A stretch of DNA of 64,000 nucleotides from an uncultured delta proteobacterium (GTDB lineage: Bacteria > Myxococcota_A > Polyangia > Polyangiales > Polyangiaceae): contig CAIVJW010000127.1 in the NCBI GenBank assembly GCA_903906315.1, forward strand, positions 1-64,000. The letters are read 5' to 3'. The translations under genes were made by a program, and so were the position numbers. The notes below the pieces were generated by a model. The model saw nothing but the letters and a program-made list of their open reading frames with translations, did not search any database and was not told the origin of the DNA. Positions within the stretch are counted from its first letter, which is position 1, and the number at the start of each line of letters is the position of its first letter. Below are positions 43,901 to 53,300 of this stretch, in pieces.

Positions 43901-44768
43901 CGAGTACAACAAGGTCCGCGATCGCTGGAAGGACCCGGCCGCGGCCGTGAAGAAGATCGAGTCGACCGGCGGCGACGAGCGCCGCGTCGGAAAGGCCCTG
44001 ACGGCCGTCGGCGAGGCGATGTTCTTCTTCGCCGAGCAGAAGCGGAAGGAGACCGAGAAGGTCCGCTTCCCCGAGTACAAGGGCTCCGGGGTGCGTGACG
44101 ACGTGATGAAGCACATCAACACGAAGGTCACGGACTGGGTGAAGAAGAAGCGCGGCGCGATCGAAGATACCGACAAGGAGTATCAGAAGATCATCAAGCT
44201 CGAGCCCGCGCCGCCTCCGCAGTGGGTCATCGCCTCCGGCGCGCGCGTCGGGACGATGTGGGGAAAGTTCGTTGCCGAGTTCCGCGCGGCTCCCATCCCG
44301 AAGGAGTGGAAGGGCCATGGCGTCGTGCCCGGCACCGCCGACCTGACCTACGACGAGCTCCGCGGCGAGTACTACTCGAAGCTCGACGAGGCGAGCGAGC
44401 CCCAGAAGCTCGCCGCGAAGGGCGCCTTCAAGACCTGCCTCGACCTCTCGGTCAAGTACCAGTACTTCGACGAGTACTCGCGGGACTGCGAGAAGTGGCT
44501 CTCGAAGAATTTCGGCGCCGAGTACCACCTGATCGACGAGTTCCGCGGGGCTCCGAACCGCGTCAACTCGGCCCTCTCCGACAAGCCGCTCGCCCTCAAC
44601 CTCGACGGCACGCCGTTCCACTCCGAGGCGCCGCCGGCGGCGGAGCCTGCGAAGGGTGACGAAAAGGGCGGCGACGCCAAGGACGACGGGAAGTCGGACG
44701 GTGGCGACGAAAAGGGCGTGTCGAAGGAGAAGGCGGCCCTGAAGAAGGCCACCACGAAGAAGAAGTGA
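40926..44768 (+). CDS. gltD: Large exported TPR protein, GltD/AgmU-like
   Basis: A 1280-residue protein, close to the roughly 1200 residues I recall for AgmU/GltD of Myxococcus. A signal peptide ends near VEAADAC. TPR-like helical pairs cover most of the length, for example LYYLAYEYEQANQLDPARKV, AHYKLAYVYWNKGDFARAMS, VKYARGRTYFEAQHWEEAAL and AVYDEAARWYELFATANPKM. The C-terminus (about 1235-1280) is a charged Lys/Asp/Gly tail. In Myxococcus the homologue is a periplasmic part of the motility complex. It is followed 11 bases later by the gltE-like lipoprotein gene. Assignment rests on size, architecture and gene order. Confidence 0.75.
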   Translation: MNGSKLGVLRAIRLTAGAAALAWGASAGPVEAADACISQQAKDAIAACPGGKLEQNVTKKPQVSFKSAPLAVDLKKGNQQTKPNNPTQSMTSAQRDERRNRLAARSRQLLVTEIQGLESLFASTPKNAPDRPKLMRRLAEGYVELESAAFRDKTENQIKADEAKAKSPGQVAGFQGEVGKAGKILDAARQAAIKYYTQLKTQYPKWCQNSNSANPSQSTGCTDEVLYYLAYEYEQANQLDPARKVYFELIQNWPQSKFIPNAYLAFGELFFNEAQGDPSKWPLCEQSYTEVIKYPPPENKVWGYAHYKLAYVYWNKGDFARAMSEFKKTIDYGQQYSQLPNAKELALSARRDIVPIYALAGDPKRAYDFFHPLSGDSGVNNEKTYKMMDDLGQNYLDTGHYEEGIALYQDLMNRDRGEKYCAYQGHVAEATLAMKSGKKDQIVGELNRMVEVRNKFIKEDRSPDSKLKCDNVTADLLAETAMAWHLEAVGSGGVRGTGDKKTMALAADLYKKVVDNFKQEDFAKFEFPRIVKEDWPSIFKIKYAMADLLYFQKDWEKCGPAFDSVVAENPNGPQAAEAAYAAVLCYQNIYTATHQKGEDKKGTGNLPTNATGKKKDDKKVADKAKFAAKDLTDNQKGMLTAFNRYICYIKPPAGDKEAMDNYVEVKYARGRTYFEAQHWEEAALAFREVAMTHSDKDVGIYATQLYLESLNILGTNSDPPRASCYDSMAEDVPQFIKLYCEGGSAKNNAEQCGTLIQIQRDIERLRAEKAVEAGGAGGPDAPKNFEKGAGIYMEIWKKYGEAACEAKQPACSRMEEVLYNASKAYQAGRFVMKSVLVKKILIDPKYNLNQTELGKKAVYEIGGNYQAIAVYDEAARWYELFATANPKMEKAPDALQDAVILRLGLGQEDQAIRDAELFNKNYGTSKAAQSAQIAFAIGAHYAEKEDWDQARKRLSSAMNLIDKSANLDVQIQAHALLGRVFARINNVSGATPEYNKVRDRWKDPAAAVKKIESTGGDERRVGKALTAVGEAMFFFAEQKRKETEKVRFPEYKGSGVRDDVMKHINTKVTDWVKKKRGAIEDTDKEYQKIIKLEPAPPPQWVIASGARVGTMWGKFVAEFRAAPIPKEWKGHGVVPGTADLTYDELRGEYYSKLDEASEPQKLAAKGAFKTCLDLSVKYQYFDEYSRDCEKWLSKNFGAEYHLIDEFRGAPNRVNSALSDKPLALNLDGTPFHSEAPPAAEPAKGDEKGGDAKDDGKSDGGDEKGVSKEKAALKKATTKKK

Positions 44769-44779
44769 GGAGCCGAACC

Positions 44780-46276
44780 ATGAAGACGATAGCGACGACG
44801 TTGATGGCGGCGCTCCTCGCGGTGGGCGCGGCGGCCTGCGGTGGAAGCGCTGCGGTGGGCGGCCCGGGGGTCAAGGACCCGGGCGGGGTGAAGGACTCGA
44901 AGGGCCAGGCCGTCACGGAGGCTGCGGCGAACCGCTTCAAGTCCGCTCTCGACGCGATGACTCAGCACGACAAGGCCAACGACTGGGACGACGCGGCGTG
45001 CACCAGCACGGCTCAGCTGTTTCTGGCCGCGGCCAAGGAGCAGGGGGACAAGACCTTCAACGAGGCGGTCTACGACGCGGGCGTCGCGTATCAGCGCTGC
45101 AAGAAGGACGCGGACGCGAAGGCGCTCTTCAAGCAGGTGACCGACAAGGACTCGAAGTTCCATCGCGCTCGCGTTCAGCTCGCGCTGTATGCGTTCGCCG
45201 AGTCCGGCGAGAAGGACGTCGACGGCGCGCTGCGAGAGATGAAGCAAGCCGTCGCGGACGCCCAGTACCAGAATGTCGAGGCGCTCGTGTACACGGCGAT
45301 GTTCCAGATGCGACGGAACTCGCAGTCGGCGGACGACGACGGAGCGAACGACTTCGAGCGCGCTCGGAAGAACCTGCAGCGCGCGCTCGCCGTCGACGAC
45401 ACGTACATGCCGGCCTTCAACCAGCTCGCGCTGTACTACCTCGAAGCGGCACGGCAGAAGGCGGGCCGGCAGTCGACGCGGCGTATCGCCATCGGCGCTG
45501 CCAAGAAGGAAAAGAAGGTCGACACGCAGGCGCTCGACCTCGCGGAGCTGGTCACCACGCAGGCCATTCGCAAGAGCGCCACCTACGCGCCGATCTTCAA
45601 CACGGCCGGCATGATCAAGGTCGAGCTCGGGAACCTGAACTCCGCGGTGCAGGCCTTCAACACCGCGCGGAAGCTCGACCCGACCTTCTACGAGGCGCAG
45701 ATGAACTTCGCGGCCGTGAACCTGCAGTTTCGCGGGTTCGAGCAGGCCGAGGAGGCGTACCGCGCGGCACTGAAGATGCGCCCGAACGACTACGACGCGC
45801 ACCTCGGCCTCGCGCTGGCCCTGCGCGGCGGGACGAACGACGCGAACTTCGACAAGAGCGTCCCGGCCGCCGCGGCCGAGCTCGACGCGGCGAAGAAGAT
45901 CGCGCCGGACCGACCGGAGGCCTACTACAACGACGCGATCCTGACCCAGGAGTACAAGGCCAAGAGCGGCGCGGCGAACAACGAGGCCAAGCTGAACGAG
46001 GCCAAGGGGCTGTTCGGACAGTTCATTCAGAAGGCCGCTTCCGACCCGGTGTTCGCCGATGCGGTCAAGCGCTCGAAGGAGCGCATGGCTGAAATCGACC
46101 AGATCATCGCCTTCAACAAGCAGACCGAGGCCGAGCGCAAGGCGGCCGAGGCCGACATGAAGCAGAAGGAGGCCGAGGCGATGGTCAAGGGCGAGGGCGA
46201 GGCCGGCGGCGGAGAGCCGAAGCCGGAGGACAAGCCTGCCGGAGAGCCGAAGCCGGAGGACAAGCCCAAACCCTGA
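44780..46276 (+). CDS. gltE: TPR lipoprotein, GltE/AglT-like
   Basis: A 498-residue protein, near the length I recall for AglT/GltE (about 500). MKTIATTLMAALLAVGAAACGGS is a lipoprotein signal with Cys20. TPR units include NEAVYDAGVAYQRCKKDADA, YMPAFNQLALYYLEAARQKA, APIFNTAGMIKVELGNLNSA and YEAQMNFAAVNLQFRGFEQA. The last 40 residues repeat GEPKPEDKPA. The start follows a GAGGAG ribosome site that overlaps the gltD stop region, so the two genes are an operon. A terminator follows at 46302-46340. Confidence 0.75.
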   Translation: MKTIATTLMAALLAVGAAACGGSAAVGGPGVKDPGGVKDSKGQAVTEAAANRFKSALDAMTQHDKANDWDDAACTSTAQLFLAAAKEQGDKTFNEAVYDAGVAYQRCKKDADAKALFKQVTDKDSKFHRARVQLALYAFAESGEKDVDGALREMKQAVADAQYQNVEALVYTAMFQMRRNSQSADDDGANDFERARKNLQRALAVDDTYMPAFNQLALYYLEAARQKAGRQSTRRIAIGAAKKEKKVDTQALDLAELVTTQAIRKSATYAPIFNTAGMIKVELGNLNSAVQAFNTARKLDPTFYEAQMNFAAVNLQFRGFEQAEEAYRAALKMRPNDYDAHLGLALALRGGTNDANFDKSVPAAAAELDAAKKIAPDRPEAYYNDAILTQEYKAKSGAANNEAKLNEAKGLFGQFIQKAASDPVFADAVKRSKERMAEIDQIIAFNKQTEAERKAAEADMKQKEAEAMVKGEGEAGGGEPKPEDKPAGEPKPEDKPKP

Positions 46277-46301
46277 GGCGAGCTTCGCTCGCAATCGAGA
46301 A

Positions 46302-46340
46302 GCGCCGCTCCCGGAAGCTTGGGGGCGGCGTTTCTTTTTT
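46302..46340 (+). terminator. Intrinsic terminator after the gltE-like gene
   Basis: GCGCCGCTCCC (46302-46312) pairs with GGGGGCGGCGT (46321-46331), nine Watson-Crick pairs and two wobble pairs, around an 8-base loop, followed by TTCTTTTTT. It ends the gltD-gltE transcript. A second small hairpin, GCGAGC ttc GCTCGC, lies just upstream (46278-46292). Confidence 0.85.
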
Positions 46341-46434
46341 GTGAGATTCTTGGGAACCCTTTCGGGGGCGCGGTGTCGCTGGGTTGGTTGCAGGTTTCGA
46401 CTGACGAAATGCTTCGCTCCGATCCCAAATCGCG

Positions 46435-46464
46435 TTGACCCGACCTCGCGAGAGGTAGTACACT
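46435..46464 (+). promoter_or_regulatory. Candidate promoter for the gltF-gltG segment
   Basis: TTGACC (46435-46440) and TACACT (46459-46464) are 18 bases apart, matching five of six and four of six consensus bases. The region is AT-rich and lies directly downstream of the gltE terminator, so a new transcript most likely starts near 46471. A GAGGAGG ribosome site (46492-46498) serves the ATG at 46507. Confidence 0.6.
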
Positions 46465-46506
46465 CATACTGTAATCAGGGCAGATTCTTTCGAGGAGGCT
46501 GTACCG

Positions 46507-46767
46507 ATGTTGAGGTCGACTCGGTTGGGTGCTGGGGTCATTGCGGCCGTCGCCGTGCTTCTTGTCAGCTCGTTTGCGCTGGCTCAGCCCAAGAAGGGCA
46601 AGGAGGACGGATACGGCTACGAGTTCACGGACGACCCGCTGAACGCAGGCGGGTTCGGGCCGAACGACGCGACGATTCGCGTCCGTCCGGGGCCGGTGCG
46701 CACCACGCTCATCCGCCCCAGGACTTCCTTCGTTCCTGAGATGCTGAAGTCGGTCGAGAATCTCTGA
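46507..46767 (+). CDS. Small exported protein in the GltF position
   Basis: An 86-residue product. The signal peptide ends SSFALAQ, leaving a mature domain of about 60 residues that reads YGYEFTDDPLNAGGFGPNDA, then IRVRPGPVRTTLIRPRTSF and ends MLKSVENL. It has its own promoter candidate and strong ribosome site. Its place between the gltE-like and gltG-like genes corresponds to gltF in the Myxococcus order, though GltF is longer as I recall it. The conserved-looking FGPNDATI core suggests a real small periplasmic component. Confidence 0.7.
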   Translation: MLRSTRLGAGVIAAVAVLLVSSFALAQPKKGKEDGYGYEFTDDPLNAGGFGPNDATIRVRPGPVRTTLIRPRTSFVPEMLKSVENL

Positions 46768-46883
46768 GGTTCAGGGAAGGTCGCGGCGGCTATGCCGTCG
46801 TTGCCAGCGCCCGCGCCGGGCGGTGAGCGGACGCCAAACTCGAACCCGGGAGAGCCGGGTTGTTTCGGAAGGCTGGACGGACG

Positions 46884-49013
46884 ATGGAAGGCAAGCAGAA
46901 GGTCGCTATCACGTTTGCGCTGTATCAGAACGGCGCGCTCGTTCGCCGCGAGACGGTGACACAGGACATCGTCAAGGTCGGCAAGGACGCGAAGAGCCAT
47001 TTGCGCGTCGACGACGAGCTGGCTTCCCGGATGCACGCGGTCATCGAGGTGGCGTCGCCTGCCGACATCACCCTCATCGATCTCGGCAACGAGCCGGGCA
47101 CGATGGTGAACGGCGCGCGGGTCAACAAGTGCAAGGTCGGCCCCGGCGATCAGCTCCAGATCGGCGGAACGACGATCGTGCTCGAGAAGGCCGAAGCGGT
47201 TGCCGTCGCCGCGGCCGCGCCGCCCTCTGCGCCCGGAGCTGGGGCTCCGATGGCGGTCCCGTCGAACCCGTTTGCCGCGGCGGCGCCGGTCGCAGTCTCG
47301 TCGAACCCGTTTGCTGCGGCTGCGCCGGTCGCGGTGCCGTCGAACCCGTTTGCTGCGGCTGCGCCGAACCCGTTTGCCGCCGCTGCGCCGAACCCGTTCG
47401 CGGCTGCTGCGGCCCCGCCGAACCCGTTCGCGCCGGCAGGGGCCGATCCGTTCGGCTTCAACAGTCCGTTCGCCCCGCCACCGGCGGCCGACGAGGTCCC
47501 GCACGATGCGCCCGAGGGCTCCTACACCTACGCGATCGTCAAGCACGGTCCGGAGGTGACGGCGGACGAGACGGAGACGTCGGCGACGTCGGTCGAGGTC
47601 ATGATCCTCTGGGGCTCGACGACGCTGCACGTGTCGCATCTGACGCCCCCTCGCTCGTTCTACGTTGGCGAAGAGGAGGGGAAGAACTTCACCTGCGACT
47701 ATTTCATCCCGGCGGAGAAGATTGGGACGACCCGTGCGCCCGTCGTGCTGGCCGAGCGCGGTGGCTCGGTCGCGGTGGTGCTCCTGCCCCGCGCGACGGG
47801 TACGGTCGAGATCGCTGGGCAGCCGAAGATGACGGTCCAGCAGGCGATCGAGACGGGGCGTGCGCAGCCTTGCGCCGAGCTCTCCGGCGCCCACCAGATC
47901 TCCCTCCCCAACGGGTCGAAGGCGCGCATCGAGGTTGGCAACATCGTCTTCCAGGTGTCTGCCGTGAATGCGGGCAAGGTGGTCGCCGGTCACCTCGTGC
48001 TCGACACGGCGGGGCTGCTTTACACCGGGCTCTCTGCGGCCGTGCACCTCGGCCTCATCGCGGCCTTCGCGTTCTTCATGCCTCCGCTCGGTGCGACGGA
48101 CGAGGACGGGATCTCGGCGGACCAGCAATTCCTTCTTCAGCAGTACCTTCAGGCAGCAGCCGAAAAGGAGATGGAGGAGAAAGAGACCGAGCAGGTTACC
48201 GAGAACAACGCCGACAATAAAGAGGGCGGCACCGGGACTCGCGCCAAGGGCGAAGAGGGCTCGATGGGCAACCCGAACACCAAGGCGACCGGCAACAAGT
48301 TCGGCGTGCAAGGGCCGCAGGACAACGCAGACCCGCACATCGCCCGCCAGGCCGCTCTCCGTGACGCCGCCGAGTTCGGCATGATCGGTTTGCTCAATGC
48401 CGGAGCCGGTGGCGACCCGAATGCGCCGACCGCGCCGTGGGGCCGCGATGAGTCGCTCGGCAACGACGCGCTCAGCGCGCGCGGCAACATGTGGGGCGAC
48501 CAGATCGGCGACTCGTTCGGCGCGGGCGGCCTCGGTCTCTCCGGCATCGGCGAGGGCGGTGGCGGTCGCGGCGAGGGCATCGGCCTCGGCAACATCGGCA
48601 CCATTGGCCACGGCGCCGGCACCGGCACCGGGCAGGGTTTCGGCTCCGGCCACGGTCGCCTCGGCGGGTCGCATCGCGCGAAGCCTCCGCAGGTGCGCAT
48701 GGGCGCGACGAGCGTCAGCGGTCGCCTGCCGCCCGAGGTCATTCAGCGTATCGTTCGTCAGAACTTCGGCCGGTTCCGTCTGTGCTACGAGAACGGCCTT
48801 CGCAACAACCCGAACCTCCAGGGTCGCGTCGGCGTGCGCTTCGTCATCGGTCGGGACGGCGCCGTGTCGAACGTGGCCAACGGTGGCTCGGACATGCCCG
48901 ACTCGGGCGTCGTGTCGTGCGTGGTCCGCGCGTTCTACGGCCTGTCCTTCCCGCAGCCGGAGGGTGGCATCGTGACGGTCGTCTATCCGATCATGTTCAG
49001 CCCTGGCGGCTGA
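46884..49013 (+). CDS. gltG: FHA - membrane helix - TonB-like protein, GltG/AgmX-type
   Basis: A 709-residue protein from the ATG at 46884. The cytoplasmic FHA domain (about 10-95) has VGKDAKSHLRV, SRMHAVIEV and NEPGTMVNG. Six NPF repeats (about 125-190) follow, then a second folded region (about 210-360), a membrane helix (about 376-402, LLYTGLSAAVHLGLIAAFAFF), a charged Glu-rich segment, a Gly-rich linker (about 545-600) and the AgmX/PglI-type C-terminal domain (about 614-709, with LPPEVIQRIVRQNFGRFRLCYENGL split over VRQNFGRFRLCYE). This is GltG architecture: signal input inside, TonB-like arm in the periplasm. A terminator follows. Confidence 0.8.
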   Translation: MEGKQKVAITFALYQNGALVRRETVTQDIVKVGKDAKSHLRVDDELASRMHAVIEVASPADITLIDLGNEPGTMVNGARVNKCKVGPGDQLQIGGTTIVLEKAEAVAVAAAAPPSAPGAGAPMAVPSNPFAAAAPVAVSSNPFAAAAPVAVPSNPFAAAAPNPFAAAAPNPFAAAAAPPNPFAPAGADPFGFNSPFAPPPAADEVPHDAPEGSYTYAIVKHGPEVTADETETSATSVEVMILWGSTTLHVSHLTPPRSFYVGEEEGKNFTCDYFIPAEKIGTTRAPVVLAERGGSVAVVLLPRATGTVEIAGQPKMTVQQAIETGRAQPCAELSGAHQISLPNGSKARIEVGNIVFQVSAVNAGKVVAGHLVLDTAGLLYTGLSAAVHLGLIAAFAFFMPPLGATDEDGISADQQFLLQQYLQAAAEKEMEEKETEQVTENNADNKEGGTGTRAKGEEGSMGNPNTKATGNKFGVQGPQDNADPHIARQAALRDAAEFGMIGLLNAGAGGDPNAPTAPWGRDESLGNDALSARGNMWGDQIGDSFGAGGLGLSGIGEGGGGRGEGIGLGNIGTIGHGAGTGTGQGFGSGHGRLGGSHRAKPPQVRMGATSVSGRLPPEVIQRIVRQNFGRFRLCYENGLRNNPNLQGRVGVRFVIGRDGAVSNVANGGSDMPDSGVVSCVVRAFYGLSFPQPEGGIVTVVYPIMFSPGG
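47248..47475 (+). repeat. NPF repeat tract in the gltG-like gene
   Basis: Six NPF motifs in tandem (SNPFAAAAPVAV twice, then shorter NPFAAAAP units) with trailing DPF and SPF. At DNA level the first units repeat every 39 bases with near-identical sequence, including the rarer codon choices TTT and GCT, indicating recent expansion. The tract lies in the cytoplasmic part, between FHA domain and membrane helix. Confidence 0.85.
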
Positions 49014-49411
49014 CGCGGTCGAGTTCGGGCGTGCCCTTCGGGGAGCGCCGCACCAGGAGCGCCTCGCGGACTTCGCGGGGCGTTCCCATTTTGTCCGCGA
49101 GGCTCGCCTCGACCCGACGGCGCGGCGCATCGGCGTGCTCGTCGGCGGCTCAGGACAGGCTCGCGATGCTCTCCGATGAGCCTGGACTTCGGCGCTTCGG
49201 TCCGCCTATCCTCGCGCCGCCCGTGACAGCATGGTGTCGCACGTAGAACGTGGCCGTCTGCCGGGGCAGCCCCAGCGGACGTAGCCCTCGGCTCAAGCAA
49301 CCCGTCGTAGCTGGTGCCGCGTCCGAGAGCGGCGCGTCCGCCTGTGGCCAGGGGCGCTCAGACCGTGACCGGACGCGCGCGTGGTTTCCCTCAGGAAAGG
49401 ATGAACTCTCA
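49014..49411. other. 398-base gap between gltG-like and TPR lipoprotein genes
   Basis: Holds a probable terminator at its start (49056-49092) and no gene. A weak promoter-like pair GTGACA (49223-49228) and TAGAAC (49244-49249), 15 bases apart, is the only candidate seen. The AGGAAAGG at 49393-49400 is the ribosome site for the ATG at 49412. Confidence 0.5.
49056..49092 (+). terminator. Terminator-like hairpin after the gltG-like gene
   Basis: GGAGCGCCTCG (49056-49066) pairs with CGGGGCGTTCC (49076-49086), 11 pairs with two G-T wobbles, followed by CATTTTGT. The T-run is short but the stem is strong. Confidence 0.55.
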
Positions 49412-50329
49412 ATGAAGCTCGGTGTTGCCGTCGTGTCGGCCTGCTTGATGGTGTCGAGCGTCCTCGGGCTGGGCTGCAACCGCAACCGCCAGGAGGCCGT
49501 CATCATGGCCAACGACGCGGACAAGATGATCGCGCTGAACCCCGCGGGCGCCGCCACGAAGTACGAGCAGGCGACGAAGCTGGACCCGACGAATCACCGC
49601 ATCTTCTTCAAGCTCGCGATGGCGTACCGGAAGACCGAGGACTGGGACAAGGTCGCGTCGGCGCTGTCGCGCGCGGTTCAGATTGCTCCCAAGTACGCGA
49701 ACTACTGGTTTGAGCGTGGCTACGCCCTCGAGATGCAGGCCAAGAAGAAGGTCATCACGTACGAGGAGGCCAAGGAGCCGTTCCAGAAGTGCGTGCAAGC
49801 GGACCCGAACTTCGCCGATTGCTACGAGGAGCTCGGCAACGTCTTCCTGTGGACCGACGACGAGCAGAAAGCGCTCGAGAACTACACGAAGGCGATCGAG
49901 CACGACCCGACGCAGATCCGGTACTTCGCGACGGTCGCCGACCTCTACCTTCGGCTCGGCTTCGTGAAGGAGGCCGAGCAAGTCCTCAAGGACGCCAAGG
50001 GGTTCGCCAAGCCGAACGACAAGGCGCTGTATGGCGTCCACGTGCTGCTCTCGCAGGTCTACCAGGAGCGCGATCAGACGAACGAGATGGTCACGGAGCT
50101 CGAGGCCGCGAAGGCGGTCGTGGGCGGTGAGGGCTCCGAGGCCGTGCAGATCTTGTTCAACCTGGGCAGCACCTACGCCCAGCTGAAGCCCCCGCGCACG
50201 CAGGAGGCCATCCAGATGCTCAAGGGCTTCACGCAGCGCGCTTGCAAGGGCGCGAAGGCCGCGCAGTACAAGACGGAGTGCGAGACGTCGCAGTCGCTCG
50301 TCGCCAGGCTTGGCGGCACGATGCAGTAG
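49412..50329 (+). CDS. TPR lipoprotein in the GltH/AgnA position
   Basis: A 305-residue protein. MKLGVAVVSACLMVSSVLGLGCN is a lipoprotein signal with Cys22. Six or so TPR units fill the rest: ATKYEQATKLDPTNHRIFFK, ANYWFERGYALEMQAKKKVI, FADCYEELGNVFLWTDDEQK, IRYFATVADLYLRLGFVKEA and VQILFNLGSTYAQLKPPRTQ. It should be anchored in the envelope facing the periplasm. Its place before the giant TPR gene matches gltH (agnA) in Myxococcus. The identity as GltH is inferred from order; TPR content alone is not diagnostic. Confidence 0.75.
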   Translation: MKLGVAVVSACLMVSSVLGLGCNRNRQEAVIMANDADKMIALNPAGAATKYEQATKLDPTNHRIFFKLAMAYRKTEDWDKVASALSRAVQIAPKYANYWFERGYALEMQAKKKVITYEEAKEPFQKCVQADPNFADCYEELGNVFLWTDDEQKALENYTKAIEHDPTQIRYFATVADLYLRLGFVKEAEQVLKDAKGFAKPNDKALYGVHVLLSQVYQERDQTNEMVTELEAAKAVVGGEGSEAVQILFNLGSTYAQLKPPRTQEAIQMLKGFTQRACKGAKAAQYKTECETSQSLVARLGGTMQ

Positions 50330-50394
50330 CGTCGCGTCGCTCGTTCGCCCCATTCGTTCGAGATTGATAGGTCGGGCCGGTGGTCGAGGGATTC

Positions 50395-53300
50395 ATGGAT
50401 CGTGCGCAGCGTCTGAAGGTTCTCGAGTCGGTTCGTGATTGGCAGGGGCTCGCCGAGGAGCTCGAGCGGGGGATAGGCGCGGAAGCGGATGCGATCGCCA
50501 AGGCCGCCTTGCATCTTCGGCTCGGCCGCCTCCTCGAGGAGAAGTTCCTCCAGGCCGTGAAGGCGCTGAAGCACTTCCAGGATGCGTACAAGCTCAACCC
50601 GAGCCTGACCGAGGCCCTGAGCGACGCGCGCGCCATCTACTGGGCCTTGGGGAAGACCAACATGGCTCAGAAGCTCCTCGATCTCGAGCTGAAGGCAGCG
50701 CCGGATGGGCCCATCGCGGCCGCGTTGCTGATCGAGCTCGGGGACGTGCTCTGCGATGCCGGGGACTACGAGCGCGCCGCGGCTACCTATGCCAAGGCGC
50801 TCGGCGCTTCGGCAGGAACGAGCGACGACGCGCGCGCCTGTCTCGAGGACGTCCAGCTCGACGCGAGCACGTGGGAGACGCACCTGCTCGAGCTGCTGGA
50901 TGCGCCTCCGGCGGATTCCGTGACGGCTGCGCGCCGCTACCTGCGGGGGGCGCGGATCGCGCGCCGGTTCGCGCCGGGGGAGGTCGCAGGGCTGCTCGCG
51001 CGGGCGTACGAGGCCGACCCGACCGACAAGCAAGCGGCCGCGCTTTACGAGGGCCTTCTCGTCGAGGAGGAGCGCACGGCGGCGATCGAGGAGACGCAGC
51101 GCGAAGTGCTCGCGAGGCTCGCGGGCAGGGAGCGTGCCGCGGCGGCGTTCCGATACGGAGTTCGCTGGGCCACGCGGCACCAGAACGTCGAGAGCGGGGC
51201 GAAGTTCCTGGCGGAGTCGCTCGACCTCGACCCCTCGAACGAAGCGGCATTCTCGTACCTTCGCGAACTGTGGGGGGCGAAAGAGGGCGACTGGGAGCGC
51301 GTCGTTGCGCTCGCCGAGTCGACGGCCAAGGGGGCCTCGGCGTCGCCGTTCCTTCTCGCTCAGGCGGGCACGATCCTGTGGCGCAACGTCGGAGACCTCA
51401 TGCGCGCGCGCGCGTGGTTCGAGCGGCTCGCCACGGTCGCGCCCGAGCACCCGAGCCTGCTCGCTTTCGAGGCGCAGATCGGTCAGGCGCTCGCGCGCAG
51501 CGGCGCGGTCGGCGTCGAAACGACGCCCGAGTCGAGCGCGCAGGATGATTCTGACCTGGCCGAAGAGATCAGCGAGCTCGAGGTCGAACTCGAGCCTGCG
51601 GCCCCCGCCGAGATCGTGCCCGAGCCGCCCGCTCCTGCGCCGGCCGCGTCTGTTCCGGAGCTCGCGGTGGCAGCGGTCGTCGCGTCGGCTCCGGTCGTCG
51701 TCGAAGCGCCACACGTCGTCGAGGCCCCGCCGGCGTCGACACCCGCACCCGTCTCGGTGAAGGCGGCCGCGTCGCCGGAGAAGATCGAGGAGCTCCGCGC
51801 CAAGGCCGCCAAGCAGGAGCAGGCCAAGCGCTACAACGAGTACGTCAAGACGCTCGTCGAGCTCGGCGATGCGCTCGACGACCGAGACGAGAAGGTGGCG
51901 ACCTACCTCAAGGCCGCCGACCTCTACACGACCAAGTTCTCGAACGCCGCGGAGGCGGTCAAGGCGTACGAGGCCATCCTGCACATCGAGCCGGAGCACG
52001 CGGCGTCGATCGAGTACCTGAAGCAAGCGTACGAGAAGCGGCGAGACTGGGAGAAGCTCATCGGCTTGATGAAGCGCGAGGCGGGGGCGTTGGCCACCGG
52101 CGCGATCCGAGGGGCGAAGTTCCTCGAGATCGCGAAGCTTGCGACCGAGCGGGTGAAGAAGCCCGAGGTGTGCGTCGACCTGTGGAACGAGGTCATCGCC
52201 AACGACGCCGAGAACGGTGAGGCGCTGGCCGCGCTGGCCGGGCTGCACGAGCGCGCGCGCGATTGGCACGCTCTCGCTGCCGTCCTCGAGAAGGAAGTCG
52301 AGGTCACCTTCGACGGGACCGCGAAGCAAAACGTCTACGCGAAGCTCGGGCAGCTCTACGGCGAGCGGCTCAACGACGACGCTGCGGCGGTGGAGGCGTG
52401 GCAGAAGCTGCTGGCGCTGAACCCGCAAGACCGCAAGGCGCAGGAGGCCCTCAAGAAGAAGTACCTCGTCCTTGGACGCTGGGACGACCTGGAGGTCTTC
52501 TACGCCGAGAGCGGGAAGTGGGACGAGTTCATTCGCGTCCTCGAGTCGCAGGAGCAGAAGGAGACGGAGGACGCCGCGAAGGTCGGCCTCCTCATGAAGA
52601 CCGCCGAGCTCTGGATCACGCAGAAGGGGAAGGCCGACCGTTCCGCGCGTGCCTACGAGAAGGTGCTCTCGATCGACGCGACGCACCTCGCGGCTGCGGT
52701 TGCGCTCATCCCGATCTACACGACCGCAGGCAACAGCAAGGGCCTGGCGGGCGCGATCGAGGTCAAGCTCCAACACGACCTCGACGTCGACGCGCGCATC
52801 GCCCTGCTGCGCGAGGTGGCCGCGCTGTACGAGACGAAGCTCAAGGAGCCTGCGCGCGCTTTCGAGCGGTTCCTCTCGGCGTTCGAGCTCGCTCCGGGGG
52901 ACGCACAGTCGGTCTCGGACGTCGAGCGAGCGGCGCGGGCCACGTCCGGCTGGGATGCCCTCATCGCGTCGTACGAGCGGGCCATCGCGACCGCTCACGC
53001 ACAGGGGGACGTCGTCCTCGGCATCGACCTGCGGCTCTGCCTCGGGCGGGTGCTGCTCGATGAGGTGAAGCGGACGGACGACGCGCTCGCGCAGTATCGC
53101 GAGGTGTACGAGGCGGACGGCGAGAACGACGCCGCGATCACCGCGCTCGAGCGCATCTACCGGGAGACGGCTCGCTTCGCTGATCTGCTCGGCATCTTCG
53201 AGAAGAGGCGCGACCTCGAGCGAGACTCCGAGGCTCGCAAGCCCATCCTCTACGCGATCGCCGAGCTCTACGAGAAGCAGCTCGCTGATCGTCACAAGGC

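Noticed and set aside
46617-49130. Long minus-strand frame opposite the gltG-like gene
   Set aside because: Composition is a low-complexity shadow (RRSRGKRVRR repeats mirror the NPF tract). The plus-strand frame has FHA and AgmX-type domains.
49401-49415. Mini-frame ATG AAC TCT CAA TGA whose stop overlaps the start at 49412
   Set aside because: The AGGAAAGG lies directly against its ATG with no spacing but is well placed for the ATG at 49412, so the mini-frame is probably chance.
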